A DNA stretch of 64,000 nt from Asparagus officinalis (GCF_001876935.1 NC_033798.1:93884151-93948150), one strand, 5' to 3'. Counted from the first letter of the stretch, positions 21,569 through 31,510 are shown. A program made the numbers and translations. The notes: generated by a model not told the origin, from the sequence alone.

Positions 21569-22426
21569 TGTTAGTAATTTGGGGAGTCCGTTCAATCAAG
21601 ATGGTGGATGCTAAGTGGGCTCAAGCAGGTCCTATAGTGAATCGGTTCCTAATCCTAAAGGATTAGGGTTTTGTCCTCTACTCTATATATACACTACTAC
21701 AAAAGCTTTCTATAATAATAGTTAATCAATTAAACTGTCACTATTAGGACTTATTGGTACGGTTATTATAAAACATGTCCTTTTCTTTCTATTTGAAATA
21801 GTTGCCCATTGAATCTCAGCTAAATTGAAAAAAGAAAATAGATATTTCTATTAAACTAAAGATAGGAAACTAAATTTCTAGGGGTAAAACAAAATAGGGA
21901 AACCAGTTATTAGGCAAGTGATAATTTCTATTTTGATTAATGGTTAGGATTTGCTGATGTGGCCTTTTTATTTTTTAATAAAAATAATCAAGTAGCAAAG
22001 GTTGGTATATTCGCAACAGGTGTAGATCGTTGCAAAGCTAATTGCAATGGCGTTGATAGTAACAGACTATTTACAACAGTTTTATGCTAATGTATATAGA
22101 AACGGTCCAAACCGTTGTTAATAGGCTTATAAGCAACTATTTGAACCATTGCTATAAAGGGCTTTTGTAGTAGTGATATATGCATAGATATGTAGAGATT
22201 AAATAGAGAGAGAAAAAGCATTATCATCATCTTAATTCTATGATTTAAACATTAGTCGTGGCAAGATATAGCGGGGCTTCTTGCAATATCGGGGTGGTTG
22301 CCCTTCGGCTATTGTTCGAAGATCAATATTAGATGTATGGTGATCCATCCTTCTAAGAAATCTGAGAAATGTAATTTCTAAACAAGAGTTTTATCTATTT
22401 ATATATATAATTATGCAAGGTTTACA
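21569..22426 (+). mobile_element. Outer LTR retrotransposon, 5' LTR
   Basis: Begins TGTTAGTAATTTGG and ends AAGGTTTACA, and is immediately followed by a primer-binding site. Without the 484-bp MITE inside, the LTR is about 370 bp. Promoter-like TATATATA lies at 21685. The matching 3' LTR is not in the window, so the element is either very long or truncated. Internal pieces are presumably 22443-22459, 45266-46173, 48346-48526, 58321-58539 and beyond 62650, separated by later insertions. None of these pieces shows a recognisable coding domain, so it may be a non-coding large element. Confidence 0.7.
21689..22178. mobile_element. CACTA-type MITE inside the outer LTR
   Basis: Terminal inverted repeats of 15 bp: CACTACTACAAAAGC at 21692-21706 and GCTTTTGTAGTAGTG at 22161-22175. 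A 3-bp TSD, ATA, lies at 21689-21691 and 22176-22178. CACTA start and 3-bp TSD are the signature of the CACTA (En/Spm) superfamily. At 484 bp it has no coding capacity. Subterminal AACGGT/ACCGTT and 'gcaactatt' motifs recur near the right end. Confidence 0.8.
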
Positions 22427-22442
22427 TTGGTATCAGAGCAAG
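22427..22442 (+). promoter_or_regulatory. Primer-binding site (tRNA-Met) of the outer element
   Basis: TTGGTATCAGAGCAAG directly after the LTR end; TGGTATCAGAGC complements the 3' end of plant initiator tRNA-Met. Confidence 0.85.
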
Positions 22443-22464
22443 ATTAAGACTGCTTGTGTCTTTG

Positions 22465-23667
22465 TGTTAGAACTTCGCTTGAGGAGAATGTTATTCATGC
22501 AATATCTCTTGTTTGATCAATAACAAACTCTCATTTGGTACAAATAAGTTTGTGAGATGATATATTTCAGGAATAAACAGGTGTAAAAAAATTACAACTC
22601 AAATGGATGCAAAAATCAATTCAAGCATTTGATTTCAGCCTTTAACCATTGATGGTCATGAGGCAACCATCGATGGTCCATAGGTCATCGATGGACTACA
22701 AGCGACAATCTGTATTTTCTAGAAGTGATAAATTAAGCCATTGATTGGCTACATTCGACTATCGATGATCCATTCAACCATTAATGGACTACATCAACAA
22801 CCAATGAATTCCAGAATAAAGAATTTGAATCGATAGACTACAGGGAACCATTGATGATTACCATGAATAATCGATGATCACGTTTAACCATCGATAGTTT
22901 GGATGCGTTTTGACATATTTCCAAATTCAATCTCAGTCGTTTGATCACAAATTTGATCTCTTAATTCAACACTGATTAGAAGACTTCTTTCCAAGCTAAT
23001 CAAGGTCTATTTAAGGAGGGATCAGAAAAGAGATTAAGAACAAGAAAGTGAGAGGAGATTTGCACAAGATTATGAGATCAAATTCTACGAATTGAGAGAG
23101 GTTGAGAGTACGAATTTAATTCTATGTTCCTTGTTCAACTGCTTCTCATCGCGCTCAACATCAAAAGATTGTTTTAGCGAGGAGAAGTGACGTCTACATT
23201 AAACTTTAACATTGCTTCTTCATGGATCATCATCGATATCGGTTGGGAGAATGATTTATTTTAAATAGGCTATAAGATTTTTTTTCAATTGTGCTTTAAT
23301 TATATTTTATGGCTAGTTTTGTATTTTAAACTCATGAGTTTGAAGGCATACTCAAGCCGAGGTAATTGTGGGTTGGTATGCTCAAACTAGGTTAATTAAG
23401 TATGGCTAGTAAGGGCAATATTTCTTCTGATCATTATGAGGAGTGCAGTAATGTTGACTAGTTTCAGGGATATGTTCGGTCATAGTGAAGAAGGTCTTTC
23501 ACGAGAAGGAAGGCTAGGCATAGGATTTTGATCATAACCACTATAAAAATCTCATGTGTTCCTGTATCGGTTGCTCTTAGTTTTTCATATTTTATTTTCT
23601 ACTAATATTCTTTGTTTATTCAAAAAATTTGTAGCAATCCTATTCACCACCTCTAGGTTTACATCAT
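22465..23667 (+). repeat. 5' LTR (main part) of the non-autonomous Copia
   Basis: TGTTAGAACTTCGC... matches the 3' LTR start TGTTTGAACTTTATT... at 44049. The last 10 bp of this LTR (GTTTCCAACA) lie at 31499-31508 beyond the nested element. A TATTTAAG core-promoter candidate lies at 23008-23015. Confidence 0.88.
22644..22895. promoter_or_regulatory. ATCGAT/CCATTGATGG dyad cluster in U3 of the Copia LTR
   Basis: Repeated ACCATYGATGGT-like dyads: perfect ACCATCGATGGT at 22666-22677, and related copies at about 22645, 22689, 22761, 22780, 22847, 22870 and 22890. The last ATCGAT ends 113 bp before the TATTTAAG at 23008. The 3' LTR has the same cluster in decayed form (44228-44465). Confidence 0.7.
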
Positions 23668-23723
23668 TGTAGGCTGTCTAAAAATCACAATAGATAGTTG
23701 ATTCCCCATCAAACGCGGATCAT

Positions 23724-23965
23724 GGAAGTTACAATCTGACGATTTCCAAAAGGCTACAATTTGAAGACTTTCACGTAGATCGATGAAGGTTACAATCTGA
23801 CGACCTTCATAAGAACTTATGAAAGCTCTAATCAACATCCTTCACAATCAACATCGAGAGTTACAATCTGACGACTCTCACATATCAAAGAGCTAAAGCA
23901 AAGATTACAAAACGACGATCTTTGCAACGCTCTGACAGAAAGAGACTACAAATCGACGGTCTCTT
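23724..23965 (+). other. Six U3 hairpins with a shared 14-nt loop and different stems
   Basis: Arms and loops: GGAAG/TTTCC (23724-23747); AAAG/CTTT (23749-23771); ATGAAGG/CCTTCAT (23783-23810); GAGAG/CTCTC (23856-23879); GCAAAGA/TCTTTGC (23898-23925); AAGAGAC/GTCTCTT (23940-23965). In the first, third and fourth the loop is exactly TTACAATCTGACGA; the fifth has TTACAAAACGACGA and the sixth a close match. Stems have nothing in common in sequence but always pair. The 3' LTR keeps all of them (30207-30450), and there the first stem is a perfect GGAAG/CTTCC. Confidence 0.85.
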
Positions 23966-24545
23966 CAAACCAAGACGTGGAAGTCCTCCCTGCGTACCAT
24001 CATCAAAATACAACACCAATTCGACTACGAACGTAGGTCAAACCTGGCTGCAGACGCACCTCACATTCGGCTTTAAACGCTGCAAACGCAGCTCAGATCA
24101 AGCTGTCAACGCAGCTCATGTTCGTCCGCAAACGTAGTCTCCGAAAGCTGCCAACACAGCTTCCATCCGCTGCCAAACGTAGCTTCCATCCGCTGCCAAA
24201 CGCAGCTCTTAAATGCTGCTAAACTACCACCAACGCAGCTTCCAAATCGCTGCAAACACATCTCAGACGCAGCTTCCAAATCGCTACAAACGCAGCATCC
24301 AGACACTGCGTTCGAGCTTCCAGACGTTGCGTTCGAGCTTCCAGATACTGCGTTTGAACACAGGATTCACGTCAGAACACGGATTTTACATTTGACTCGT
24401 TCAAACACGAGCTGAACAGTTTCAAAACCGTTTCCCACGATTTGAGGGGATCACAACTCCACTTAGGAGCGGATTAAGGGGCGGTTATAACCCACTAGCC
24501 CCACAAAGGAGCGAATTAAGGGGGCGGTTACACCCCTTAATCCCC

Positions 24546-24553
24546 TATAAATA
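24546..24553 (+). promoter_or_regulatory. TATA box of the TAT-like LTR
   Basis: TATAAATA after CCTTAATCCCC. It is preceded by two near-identical 'aggagcgRattaaggggGcggtta' blocks at 24467 and 24508 that look like repeated upstream elements. Confidence 0.6.
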
Positions 24554-25010
24554 ACTGAAAAATCAGTTTAGTTACGGGCTGGATTTTGGGGGGCTGGATC
24601 TTTCATCCTTCTTTTTGGCAGCAAAGAAGATATCTTGGGCTTTTAGATCCGGCTCTGGGGCAGCAAAGAAGAGATCATTGGCTTGTCTAACCAATTACGG
24701 TTAAGATCAATCAACTCATCAAGAGTTCTAAAACTTGCTTTGCAAGTTCTCCACAGCGTCAAATCGTGAGGAGGAGATACCGTTCCAGTGAATCAAGACG
24801 TGCGGATCGTCAACGAGAAGCAAACTCGACGTGAGCATTCGAGGGAGGCATCTCATCGCTACCGTGAAGAAGCCAGAATTAAACAAAGGGGATAATCAAA
24901 TTCATTCTCTTCTCTTTTGTAATCAGGAAATCCAATTGTAACTGAGATTAAAGGAATACAAATCAATTTTCCTTCGTTTCTTTTACTGCAAATTTTCCCA
25001 CAAACAAAAG

Positions 25011-25622
25011 ATGGCGACTCTGCTGGGGAAGAGCTTTTCTGATGAAGAAGTGGTGGTGCAATCCGATGTTCATCTCACTGGAACAACCGTCAAAACTCTT
25101 ATTGTTGAGTTTGATCAAGCTAAGTTTAAGGAGGCTCTCTCATCCAGATCCCTTAGCACCAAGGCTATGCGCAAGGTACACAAAGTCTTCAATGAGACTA
25201 AAGCTCCAACTGTTGCTCCTATGCCTAAGGAAGCCTTCTCCTTCAACCAAGAATGCTCGAACAGCCCCTCCTCCGAAGGAGTGGGCTCAGCTTCGGCCAA
25301 ACTCGTCCACCGAGTTGAAGGCTCTGTGTTCGTGCCAAAGCGACGTTTCTCGGGTCACGAAAGGCCCATAACGGCGACCAACTCTGTCGACGACATCACT
25401 GCAAAGGCCTTAAAACAAGCCAACAAGAACGCCGCTCGACGAAGAAGAAGATCTCGACGACGAGCACAACTCCGAGAAAGTCGATCCTCCAACCAACGCG
25501 AGCTTCGCGTTCGTGAGCCTAAACGCAACCATGTGCTTTGCGTTTCTGCTTCAGAACGCCAGCCTCGTGTCTATGAGCCCAAACATTGGCTCTGTGTGAA
25601 TAAGACTGAATGCAGCCCTTAG
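25011..25622 (+). CDS. Leader ORF of the TAT-like element (203 aa), ATG within the primer site
   Basis: Its ATG overlaps the first bases of the primer-binding site (A plus TGGCGACTCTGC). The protein starts MATLLGKSFSDEEVV, has a mid-region with a KAMRKVHKVFNE helix and a very basic C-terminal part (RRRRRSRRRAQLRE at about residues 143-156), ending in the hairpin-rich segment. TAT/Ogre elements often have an extra ORF before gag, and this may be a short remnant. No domain recognised. It is fully open, but coding in the last third may be a by-product of the repeated AACGC/GCGTT words. It could nevertheless be a nucleic-acid-binding protein. Confidence 0.5.
   Translation: MATLLGKSFSDEEVVVQSDVHLTGTTVKTLIVEFDQAKFKEALSSRSLSTKAMRKVHKVFNETKAPTVAPMPKEAFSFNQECSNSPSSEGVGSASAKLVHRVEGSVFVPKRRFSGHERPITATNSVDDITAKALKQANKNAARRRRRSRRRAQLRESRSSNQRELRVREPKRNHVLCVSASERQPRVYEPKHWLCVNKTECSP
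25012..25028 (+). promoter_or_regulatory. Primer-binding site of the TAT-like element
   Basis: TGGCGACTCTGCTGGGG, starting five bases after the LTR end. This is the sort of site reported for TAT-lineage Gypsy elements (tRNA-Arg type); exact tRNA not verified. Confidence 0.6.
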
Positions 25623-25854
25623 TGGTGCATTGTATAGTCAAAACATAGCCTTCAGGAGTGCGTTCCATTAACTGAACGCAACTCTCAGGCATGCATTTCA
25701 GAAACAAAAAGCAGATCTTAGGACTGCGTTTCACCAGCAAAACCTGGAGCTCAGGCGTGCGTTCGGGTAACGAAATCTAATACAGAACCTGGTGTATACC
25801 GTGGAGTTCGGGGCACTACCCTGAACCCCACCGGGGGGGTAGTCCACCCCCCGG
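25507..25854 (+). other. Further hairpins at the end of the leader ORF
   Basis: Perfect arms: GCGTT/AACGC (25507-25526), GCGTT/AACGC (25540-25559), GAGCC/GGCTC (25575-25592), AATGCA/TGCATT (25609-25631), TGCGTTC/GAACGCA (25659-25680) and CCGGGGGG/CCCCCCGG (25831-25854). Loops are 8-11 nt here and not conserved in sequence. The region overlaps the 3' end of the leader ORF and the spacer before gag. Confidence 0.65.
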
Positions 25855-26050
25855 ACCCCCCAGCCAGGGGCGGGCCGAATACTCTGCGTAGCGCAATTAG
25901 ATCGAGGGATGGATATAGTCTTTGGATTCAAGGCATCTCAACCATATCCATGCTCACCAGGAGCCAGTCCCGTCCAATCATGGACTCGGGGTTCCAATTC
26001 AAACCCCACGATCAGTGAGTAATTCTCGAGTCTCTACAACAAACTTGAGA

Positions 26051-26260
26051 GAGTTTATATCGAGAGAAAGACCGATGCAACAATTCATGTGTTCATTCCA
26101 ATGTGAACGACTGAGAGTTTATATCGAGAGAAAGACCGATGCAACAATTCATGTGTTCATTCCAATGTGAACGACTGATTCCTACGGTCCTCTCGAAATG
26201 TCAATGTCATTCCAATGTGAACGACTGATTCCTACGGTCCTCTCGAAATGTCAATGTTGC
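26051..26260 (+). repeat. Exact short tandem duplications (64 and 50 bp)
   Basis: GAGTTTATATCGAG... at 26051 recurs at 26115 (period 64) and TCCAATGTGAACG... at 26161 recurs at 26211 (period 50), both without mismatches. They fall just before gag and are of the same artefact-like class as the 70-bp duplications. Confidence 0.8.
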
Positions 26261-27579
26261 TCATATGCGGCCAAACTATTGGTGTTCGACCAATTAACGA
26301 ACGTTGTCTTGCCCAACCAACGACAACGTTCGCACGAGAAGAATTCTCCAGAGATAGAATATCTTGGGGTCACTATCAATGTGATCAGCAGAGGAAAAGC
26401 CTCATGTCCTAGTTCCGATGACTCTGAGACAAGTCGTTCACCGACCGTCAGAGAAATCGCTAACGAGTTTGAAGGAGTCTACCAACACACTCGGACACCA
26501 ACAAGAGTCATTCTCCCTGTCAACTATCGGAGGCTAGCCAGAGGAACCAATTCCGATGATGAACACTCAGCCATTACAGAGTCCCAATCATCAAGCTCTT
26601 TTGTTGAACAGGAGAGCTCCGCTTATATGACGGGAAACCATGAAGATCTCGCGAAGAGACTTGATGAGCAGGAGGCCATGCTCAAATCTCAGTAAGAGGC
26701 CATCAATGAACTCATGGCCCTGTTGACTCAACTCGTCGCAAACAAGGCCAAATCTCAGAAGACAGATTCGCCACCTAGGCAAGAATCTTCCCGGAGAGAA
26801 AAAGTGTCTTCATCCCTACTTTACACAAGCAAAGAGAAGGAAAAAATGGTTGATGACACGGCTTCTGACCAAGAAGCCCATAACCTGGAATCTTCCTCTG
26901 ATGAAGGAAGAGAGACGAAGAACGAGCAGAATCTCCAGTCTGTCAAAATGAAAGAATTAGAAGCCCGCCTTAATGTCATTGCTAACAGAAGCGAGCTCCA
27001 AGATGAGAGAGTTACCAAGCCCTATCCTGCCGAATGGGATGCAGCCCCTTATCCTCCAAAGTTCGAAGTCCCGACGCTACAAACTTTTGACAGTACGGGA
27101 TCACCGAACCAACATATCTATCATTTCAAGTCACAGACTGGGAATGTGATATCAAACGATGCCATACTGGCTCGATTGTTCATTGACACCCTCAAGGGAG
27201 TTGCCTTTGACTGGTTCAGGAAATTGCCTACCGGATGTATCCAAAAGTGGACAGATTTAGAAAGGCTCTTCCTATCAAGATTCTTTGAAGATGATACAGA
27301 AGTCTCCATCCATACCCTTCTCACCACTAAGCAGAAGAAAAGGGAGTCCGTCAAAGCCTTCGTCAAGAGGTTCCGAACCATGGCTCTCTAGTGTTCGTTA
27401 GGTATGACACAATCTACCTTAGTAGAGACCTGTCAGCACAACTTGCAGACCGACCTCCTAGCCCGAATAGGAGTTACAAAATACCGTTGAGACAACTAAT
27501 ATCTCAAGGCGAACAAGCTCAAAAGATTATTGTCAGAATCCAAGCTGAAGAGCAAAGTAGGCAAGATCAACCTGAGTAA
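26198..27579 (+). pseudogene. gag of the TAT-like element, broken by stops
   Basis: 26198-26695 and 26714-27391 are one frame-related unit separated by a TAA at 26693 (SQ*EA); 27391-27579 follows after another break. The first part is acidic and Ser-rich with EEQ-type coiled-coil character. The second contains the retrotransposon gag capsid core: HIYHFKSQTGN, ARLFIDTLKGVAFDWFRKLP, WTDLERLFLSRFF and ESVKAFVKRFRTMAL (27085-27390). The last part (ISQGEQAQKIIVRIQAEEQ) resembles the post-capsid region. No zinc knuckle or protease follows. Gag would form the particle and package RNA, but in this copy it is not translatable in one piece. Confidence 0.8.
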
Positions 27580-27639
27580 TCGGGCCAAGCTCAATCTTCT
27601 CAGTTAGAAGGAGAAGATACTATAGCCATTGAAGCTAAT

Positions 27640-29330
27640 CCTCTTCAATAGAATGGCGGGTCCACCAAAACTATCACGTTAATGATTATCTTTGATAGTC
27701 CATTTTCTCCAAATTCCCCCACCAATCCTCTTCAATAGGATGGCGGGTCCATCAAAAACTATCAAGTTAACAGTTACCTCTGATAGTCCATTCCTAACAA
27801 ATTCTCCTGCCAGTCCTCTTCAATAGGATGGCGGGTCCATAAAAACTATCAAGTTAACAGTTACCTCTGATAGTCCATTCCTAACAAATTCCCCTACCAG
27901 TCCTCTTCAATAGGATGGCGGGTCCACAAAAACTATCATGTTAATAGTTACCTCTGATAATCCATCAACTTGCCAATCTTCTTAAATAGGATGGCAGGTC
28001 CACAAAACTATCACAGCTACCTTTGATAGTCAAACTCATCAGATAATGGCTTATCAGGTGATGTACCTTTATTCTGACTTCATGGATAGTGCCCCACTAG
28101 GTGATGTGCCTTGTCTACCTCTTTTCATTCCCCTGCTAAGTCTTAATCAAGACTGGGGGTTGGTTACTTGGAATCCACTGGATTAAGAGTAACGAATCTT
28201 TCACATCGTCGAGATAACATTACACTTCTGACGATCATCACCCCCACAGAGTATGAATGCATCTTGCATCACTCCTAATTTGTTACGTTAACAATACACC
28301 TCTGACAATCAGCTTATCAATCCTTATTAATAGGATGATAGGTCCTCGAAATTGCTCAAATCGCAATCTTCCCCAGCAAGACACTAAGTCTTCAAAATCT
28401 TAGTATCAAAATTCATCGCTTCTGATGATAAACTCACTTAGCAATTCTCCCCAACGAGACGCTAGTCCCCAAAATCTTGTTTAAATCACGAGTACACAAA
28501 TCCTGTCACGTTAACACTAAACCTCTGACAAATCAACTTGTCAATCCTCTTCAATAGGATGATAAGTCCACAAAGTTGCTCCAATCGTAACACAAATCCT
28601 GTCACGTTACAAGTCCACAAAGTTGCTCCAATCGTAACACAAATCCTGTCACGTTAATACTAAACCTCTGACAAAACCCACTTATCAATCCTCGTCAATA
28701 GGATGATAAGTCCACAAAGTTGCTCTCATCGCAACACAAATTCCTGTCGTTAATACTAAACCTCTGACAAAACCCACTTATCAATCCTCGTCAATAGGAT
28801 GATAAGTCCACAAAGTTTCTCTCATCACAACATAAATTTCTATCATGTTCAACTTATCAATCCTCTTCAATAGGATGATAAGTCATCAAAGTTGCTCCGA
28901 TCGCAATAAATTCATGTCATGTTAACACCACACCTCTGACAAAATCCGCTTATCAATCCTCGTCAATAGGATGATAATTTCACAAAGTTGCTCTCATCGC
29001 AACATAAATTCCCGTCATGTTAATATCACACCTCTGACAAAATCCACTTATCAATCCTTTTCAATAGGATGATAAGTCCATAAAGTTGCTCCGATCGCAA
29101 CATTCTCTTGTCACGTTAATATCAAACACCTCTGACAAAATTAACTTATCGACTCTCGTCAATAGAGCGATAGGTCCTCAAAGTTGCTCCGATCGCAACA
29201 CTTTCCACTTATCAACTCTCGTCAACAGAGTGATAGGTCCTCAAAGTTGCTCCGACCGTAACACTTTTCACCTATCGACTCTTGTCAACGGAGCGATAGG
29301 TCCATAAAAATACTGTTAGGTTAACATCAC
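27640..29330 (+). repeat. Tandem array of structured repeat units (types of about 87 and 100-120 bp)
   Basis: At least thirteen units carry the core ATCCTCTTCAATAGGAT or a relative. Units of about 87 bp lie at 27640-27975 and units of 95-120 bp at 28310-29300. Each unit has hairpin 1 (conserved YTTCAAT/CGTCAAT loop, A bulge), most later units have hairpin 2 (GTTGC, 7-nt loop, GCAAC), and most have hairpin 3 (loop with GTTAAYA and ACCTCT). There is an exact 47-bp duplication at 28564/28611. The position just before the 3' LTR matches the known place of tandem repeats in TAT-lineage elements. Confidence 0.85.
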
Positions 29331-29429
29331 ACCTCTAACAGTCAAACCCCCCAATGAACTTGTTAATCCTTTTTCAACAAGAATAGCAAGTTGTCATTAT
29401 AAAATCCCCAGTGGATTAAAGATTTTCTG

Positions 29430-29792
29430 GAATTATCCTAGTGATAATAAAGAAAATTTCTGAATTTCACTCTAAGTGAAAATTCACGCCAAGTTAATAA
29501 TACACTTCTGGCGTTTCCAACTTTCTTTCAATGTTTCAAGTAACACAGGAAGAAACAGTAACAAAGTCTACGTATTTAACATCGTAGCACCAAAAATCCA
29601 TGTTTTTCACGCATGGGGAACTTTATCCCAAATCCTAAGTAGGGATAAGCCTACGCCTAATACGCATTGCCGGTTAGTCTTTTTCCGTAAAAATGACAAA
29701 GTCTATGTATTCAAAATCATAACATCAAGTCTAAGAGGGTTCATTCTCTTAGCACAACGTTACATGTGGAACGGACTTAGATAATCCACATG
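29430..29792 (+). other. Non-repetitive hairpin string before the 3' LTR
   Basis: Successive perfect inverted repeats: TTTCACT/AGTGAAA (29465-29481), ACGCCA/TGGCGT (29486-29514), CTACG/CGTAG (29568-29587), CCATG/CATGG (29598-29616), TTATCCC/GGGATAA (29623-29648), CTAAGAG/CTCTTAG (29731-29752) and CATGTGGA/TCCACATG (29763-29792). They are not copies of one another. Only the second still has the GTTAATA loop of the array units. Confidence 0.8.
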
Positions 29793-30153
29793 CTAGCCCA
29801 ACTCAAACGGTAGTCGGTAAAGGCTTATCAAATCCGTTAATGGCTGAGGGTTTGCCAAAAATCCTATGAATGTTTGTGGGCCTATCAGCTGAATGGAGGT
29901 AAGCCATGACGTGACGTTTGATAGCTTCTGCTCATGAGTAGCTCGTACCGTTGCTACAGTTTCTCTTTGAAGCTCATCCTCACACAGGTCCTGCATGACA
30001 AATCTCTCCAACCAAGATGCCTTCGAAGCGAGTGTAGAGAACAACTCCTTTGTGATAAGAAATCAACAGCTCTAAGATCAGAGTTGAGATCTAAAGTATT
30101 TTGAAAATTCATCCCAGTCAACCACGAACTTTCGAAAACTTTGGAGGGGGTTC
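29793..30153 (+). other. Last internal stretch and purine tract of the TAT-like element
   Basis: No coding sequence. It ends in TTTGGAGGGGGTTC just before the 3' LTR at 30154, the expected polypurine primer for plus-strand synthesis. Confidence 0.6.
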
Positions 30154-31493
30154 TGTAGGCTGTCTAAAAATCACAATAGATAGTTGATTCCCCATCAAAC
30201 ACAGATCATGGAAGTTACAATCTGACGACTTCCAGAAGGCTACAATTTGAAGACATTCACGTAGATCGATGAAGGTTATAATCTGACAACCTTCACAAAA
30301 ACTAATGAAAACTCTAATCAACATCCTTCACAATCAACATCGAGAGTTACAATCTGACGACTCTCACATATCAAAGAGCTAAAGCAAAGATTACAAAACG
30401 ATGATCTTTGCAGCGCTCTGACAGAAAGAGACTACAAATCGACGGTCTCTTCAAACCAAGACGTGGAAGTCCTCCCTGCGTACCATCATCAAGATGCAAC
30501 ACCAATTCGACTGCGAACGCATGTCAAACCTGGCTGCAGACGCACCTCACATTCAGCTTTAAACGCTACAAACACAGCTCAGATCCAGCTGTCAACGCAG
30601 CTAATGTTCGGCCACAAACGTAGCCTCCGAAAGATGCCAACGCAGCTTCCATCCGCTGCTAAAGGCAGCTTCCATCCGCTGCCAAACGCAGCTCTTAAAT
30701 GCTGCTGAACTACCGCTAACGCAGCTTCCAAATCGCTGCAAATGCAGCTAATACGCAGCTTCCAAATCGCTACAAACGCAGCATCCAGACACTGCTTCCG
30801 AGCTTCTAGACGTTGCGTTCGAGCTTCTAGATACTGCGTTTGAACACAGGATTCACGCCAGAACGCGGATTTTACGTTTGACTTGTTCAAACACGAGCTG
30901 AACAGTTTCAAAACCGTTTCCCACGATTTGAGGGGATCACAACTCCACTTAGGAGCGGATTAAGGGGTGGTTACATCCCACTAGCCCCACAAAGGAGCGA
31001 ATTAAGGGGGTGGTTACACCCCTTAATCCCCTATAAATAACTGAAAAATCAGTTTAGTTGCGGGCTGGATTTTGGGGGGCTGGATCTTTCATCCTTCTTT
31101 TTGGCAGCAAAGAAGATATCTTGGGGCTTTTGGATCCGGTTCTGGGGCAGCAAATAAGAGATCCTTAGCTTGTCTAACCAATTACAGTTAAGATTAATCA
31201 ACTCATCAAGAATTCTAAAACTTGCTTTGCAAGTTCTCCACAGCGTCAAATCGTTAGGAGGAGATACCGTTCTAGTGAATCAAGATGTGCAGATCGTTAA
31301 CGAGAAGCAAACTCGACGCGAGCATTCGAGGGAGGCATCTCATCGCTATCATGAAGAACCCAGAATTAAACAAAGGGGAGAATCAAATTCATTCTCTTCT
31401 CTTTTGTAATCAGGAAATCCAATTGTAACTGAGATTAAAGGAATACAAATCAATTTTCCTTCGTTTCTTTTACTGCAAATTTTCCCACAAACA
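30154..31493 (+). repeat. 3' LTR of the TAT-like element
   Basis: TGTAGGCTGTCTAAAAATC ... TTTTCCCACAAACA. It matches the 5' LTR with scattered substitutions and retains the U3 hairpins and TATAAATA. The TSD ATCAT follows at 31494-31498. Confidence 0.92.
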
Positions 31494-31510
31494 ATCATGT
31501 TTCCAACAAG

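Larger units (their letters stand above)
23668..25006 (+). repeat. 5' LTR of the TAT-like element
   Basis: TGTAGGCTGTCTAAAAATC ... TTTTCCCACAAACA. It is very similar to the 3' LTR (30154-31493), so the insertion is fairly young. It includes the hairpin series at 23724-23965, a second series rich in CGCAGC...GCTGC arms at 24110-24340, and TATAAATA at 24546-24553, the likely TATA box. Confidence 0.9.
23663..31498 (+). mobile_element. Gypsy/TAT-like non-autonomous element with hairpin arrays
   Basis: Element 23668-31493 with TSD ATCAT at 23663-23667 and 31494-31498. LTRs are 23668-25006 and 30154-31493 (about 1.34 kb each). The primer site starting TGGCGACTCTGCTGGGG at 25012 is of the type used by TAT/Ogre-like Gypsy elements. 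The internal region (5.1 kb) has a short leader ORF, a gag gene (broken), and about 2.2 kb of structured repeats before the 3' LTR. There is no protease, RT or integrase. TAT elements are known to carry tandem repeats in this 3' position; the covarying hairpins described here are, to my knowledge, not described. Confidence 0.85.

Noticed and set aside
22427..22442. tRNA gene piece
   Set aside because: TGGTATCAGAGC and its variants at LTR ends are primer-binding sites complementary to tRNA-Met, not tRNA genes.
27640..29330. CRISPR-like array of regular repeats
   Set aside because: Repeats are diverged, spacers are not unique, units have internal hairpins of different stems and the context is a plant retrotransposon; no cas genes.
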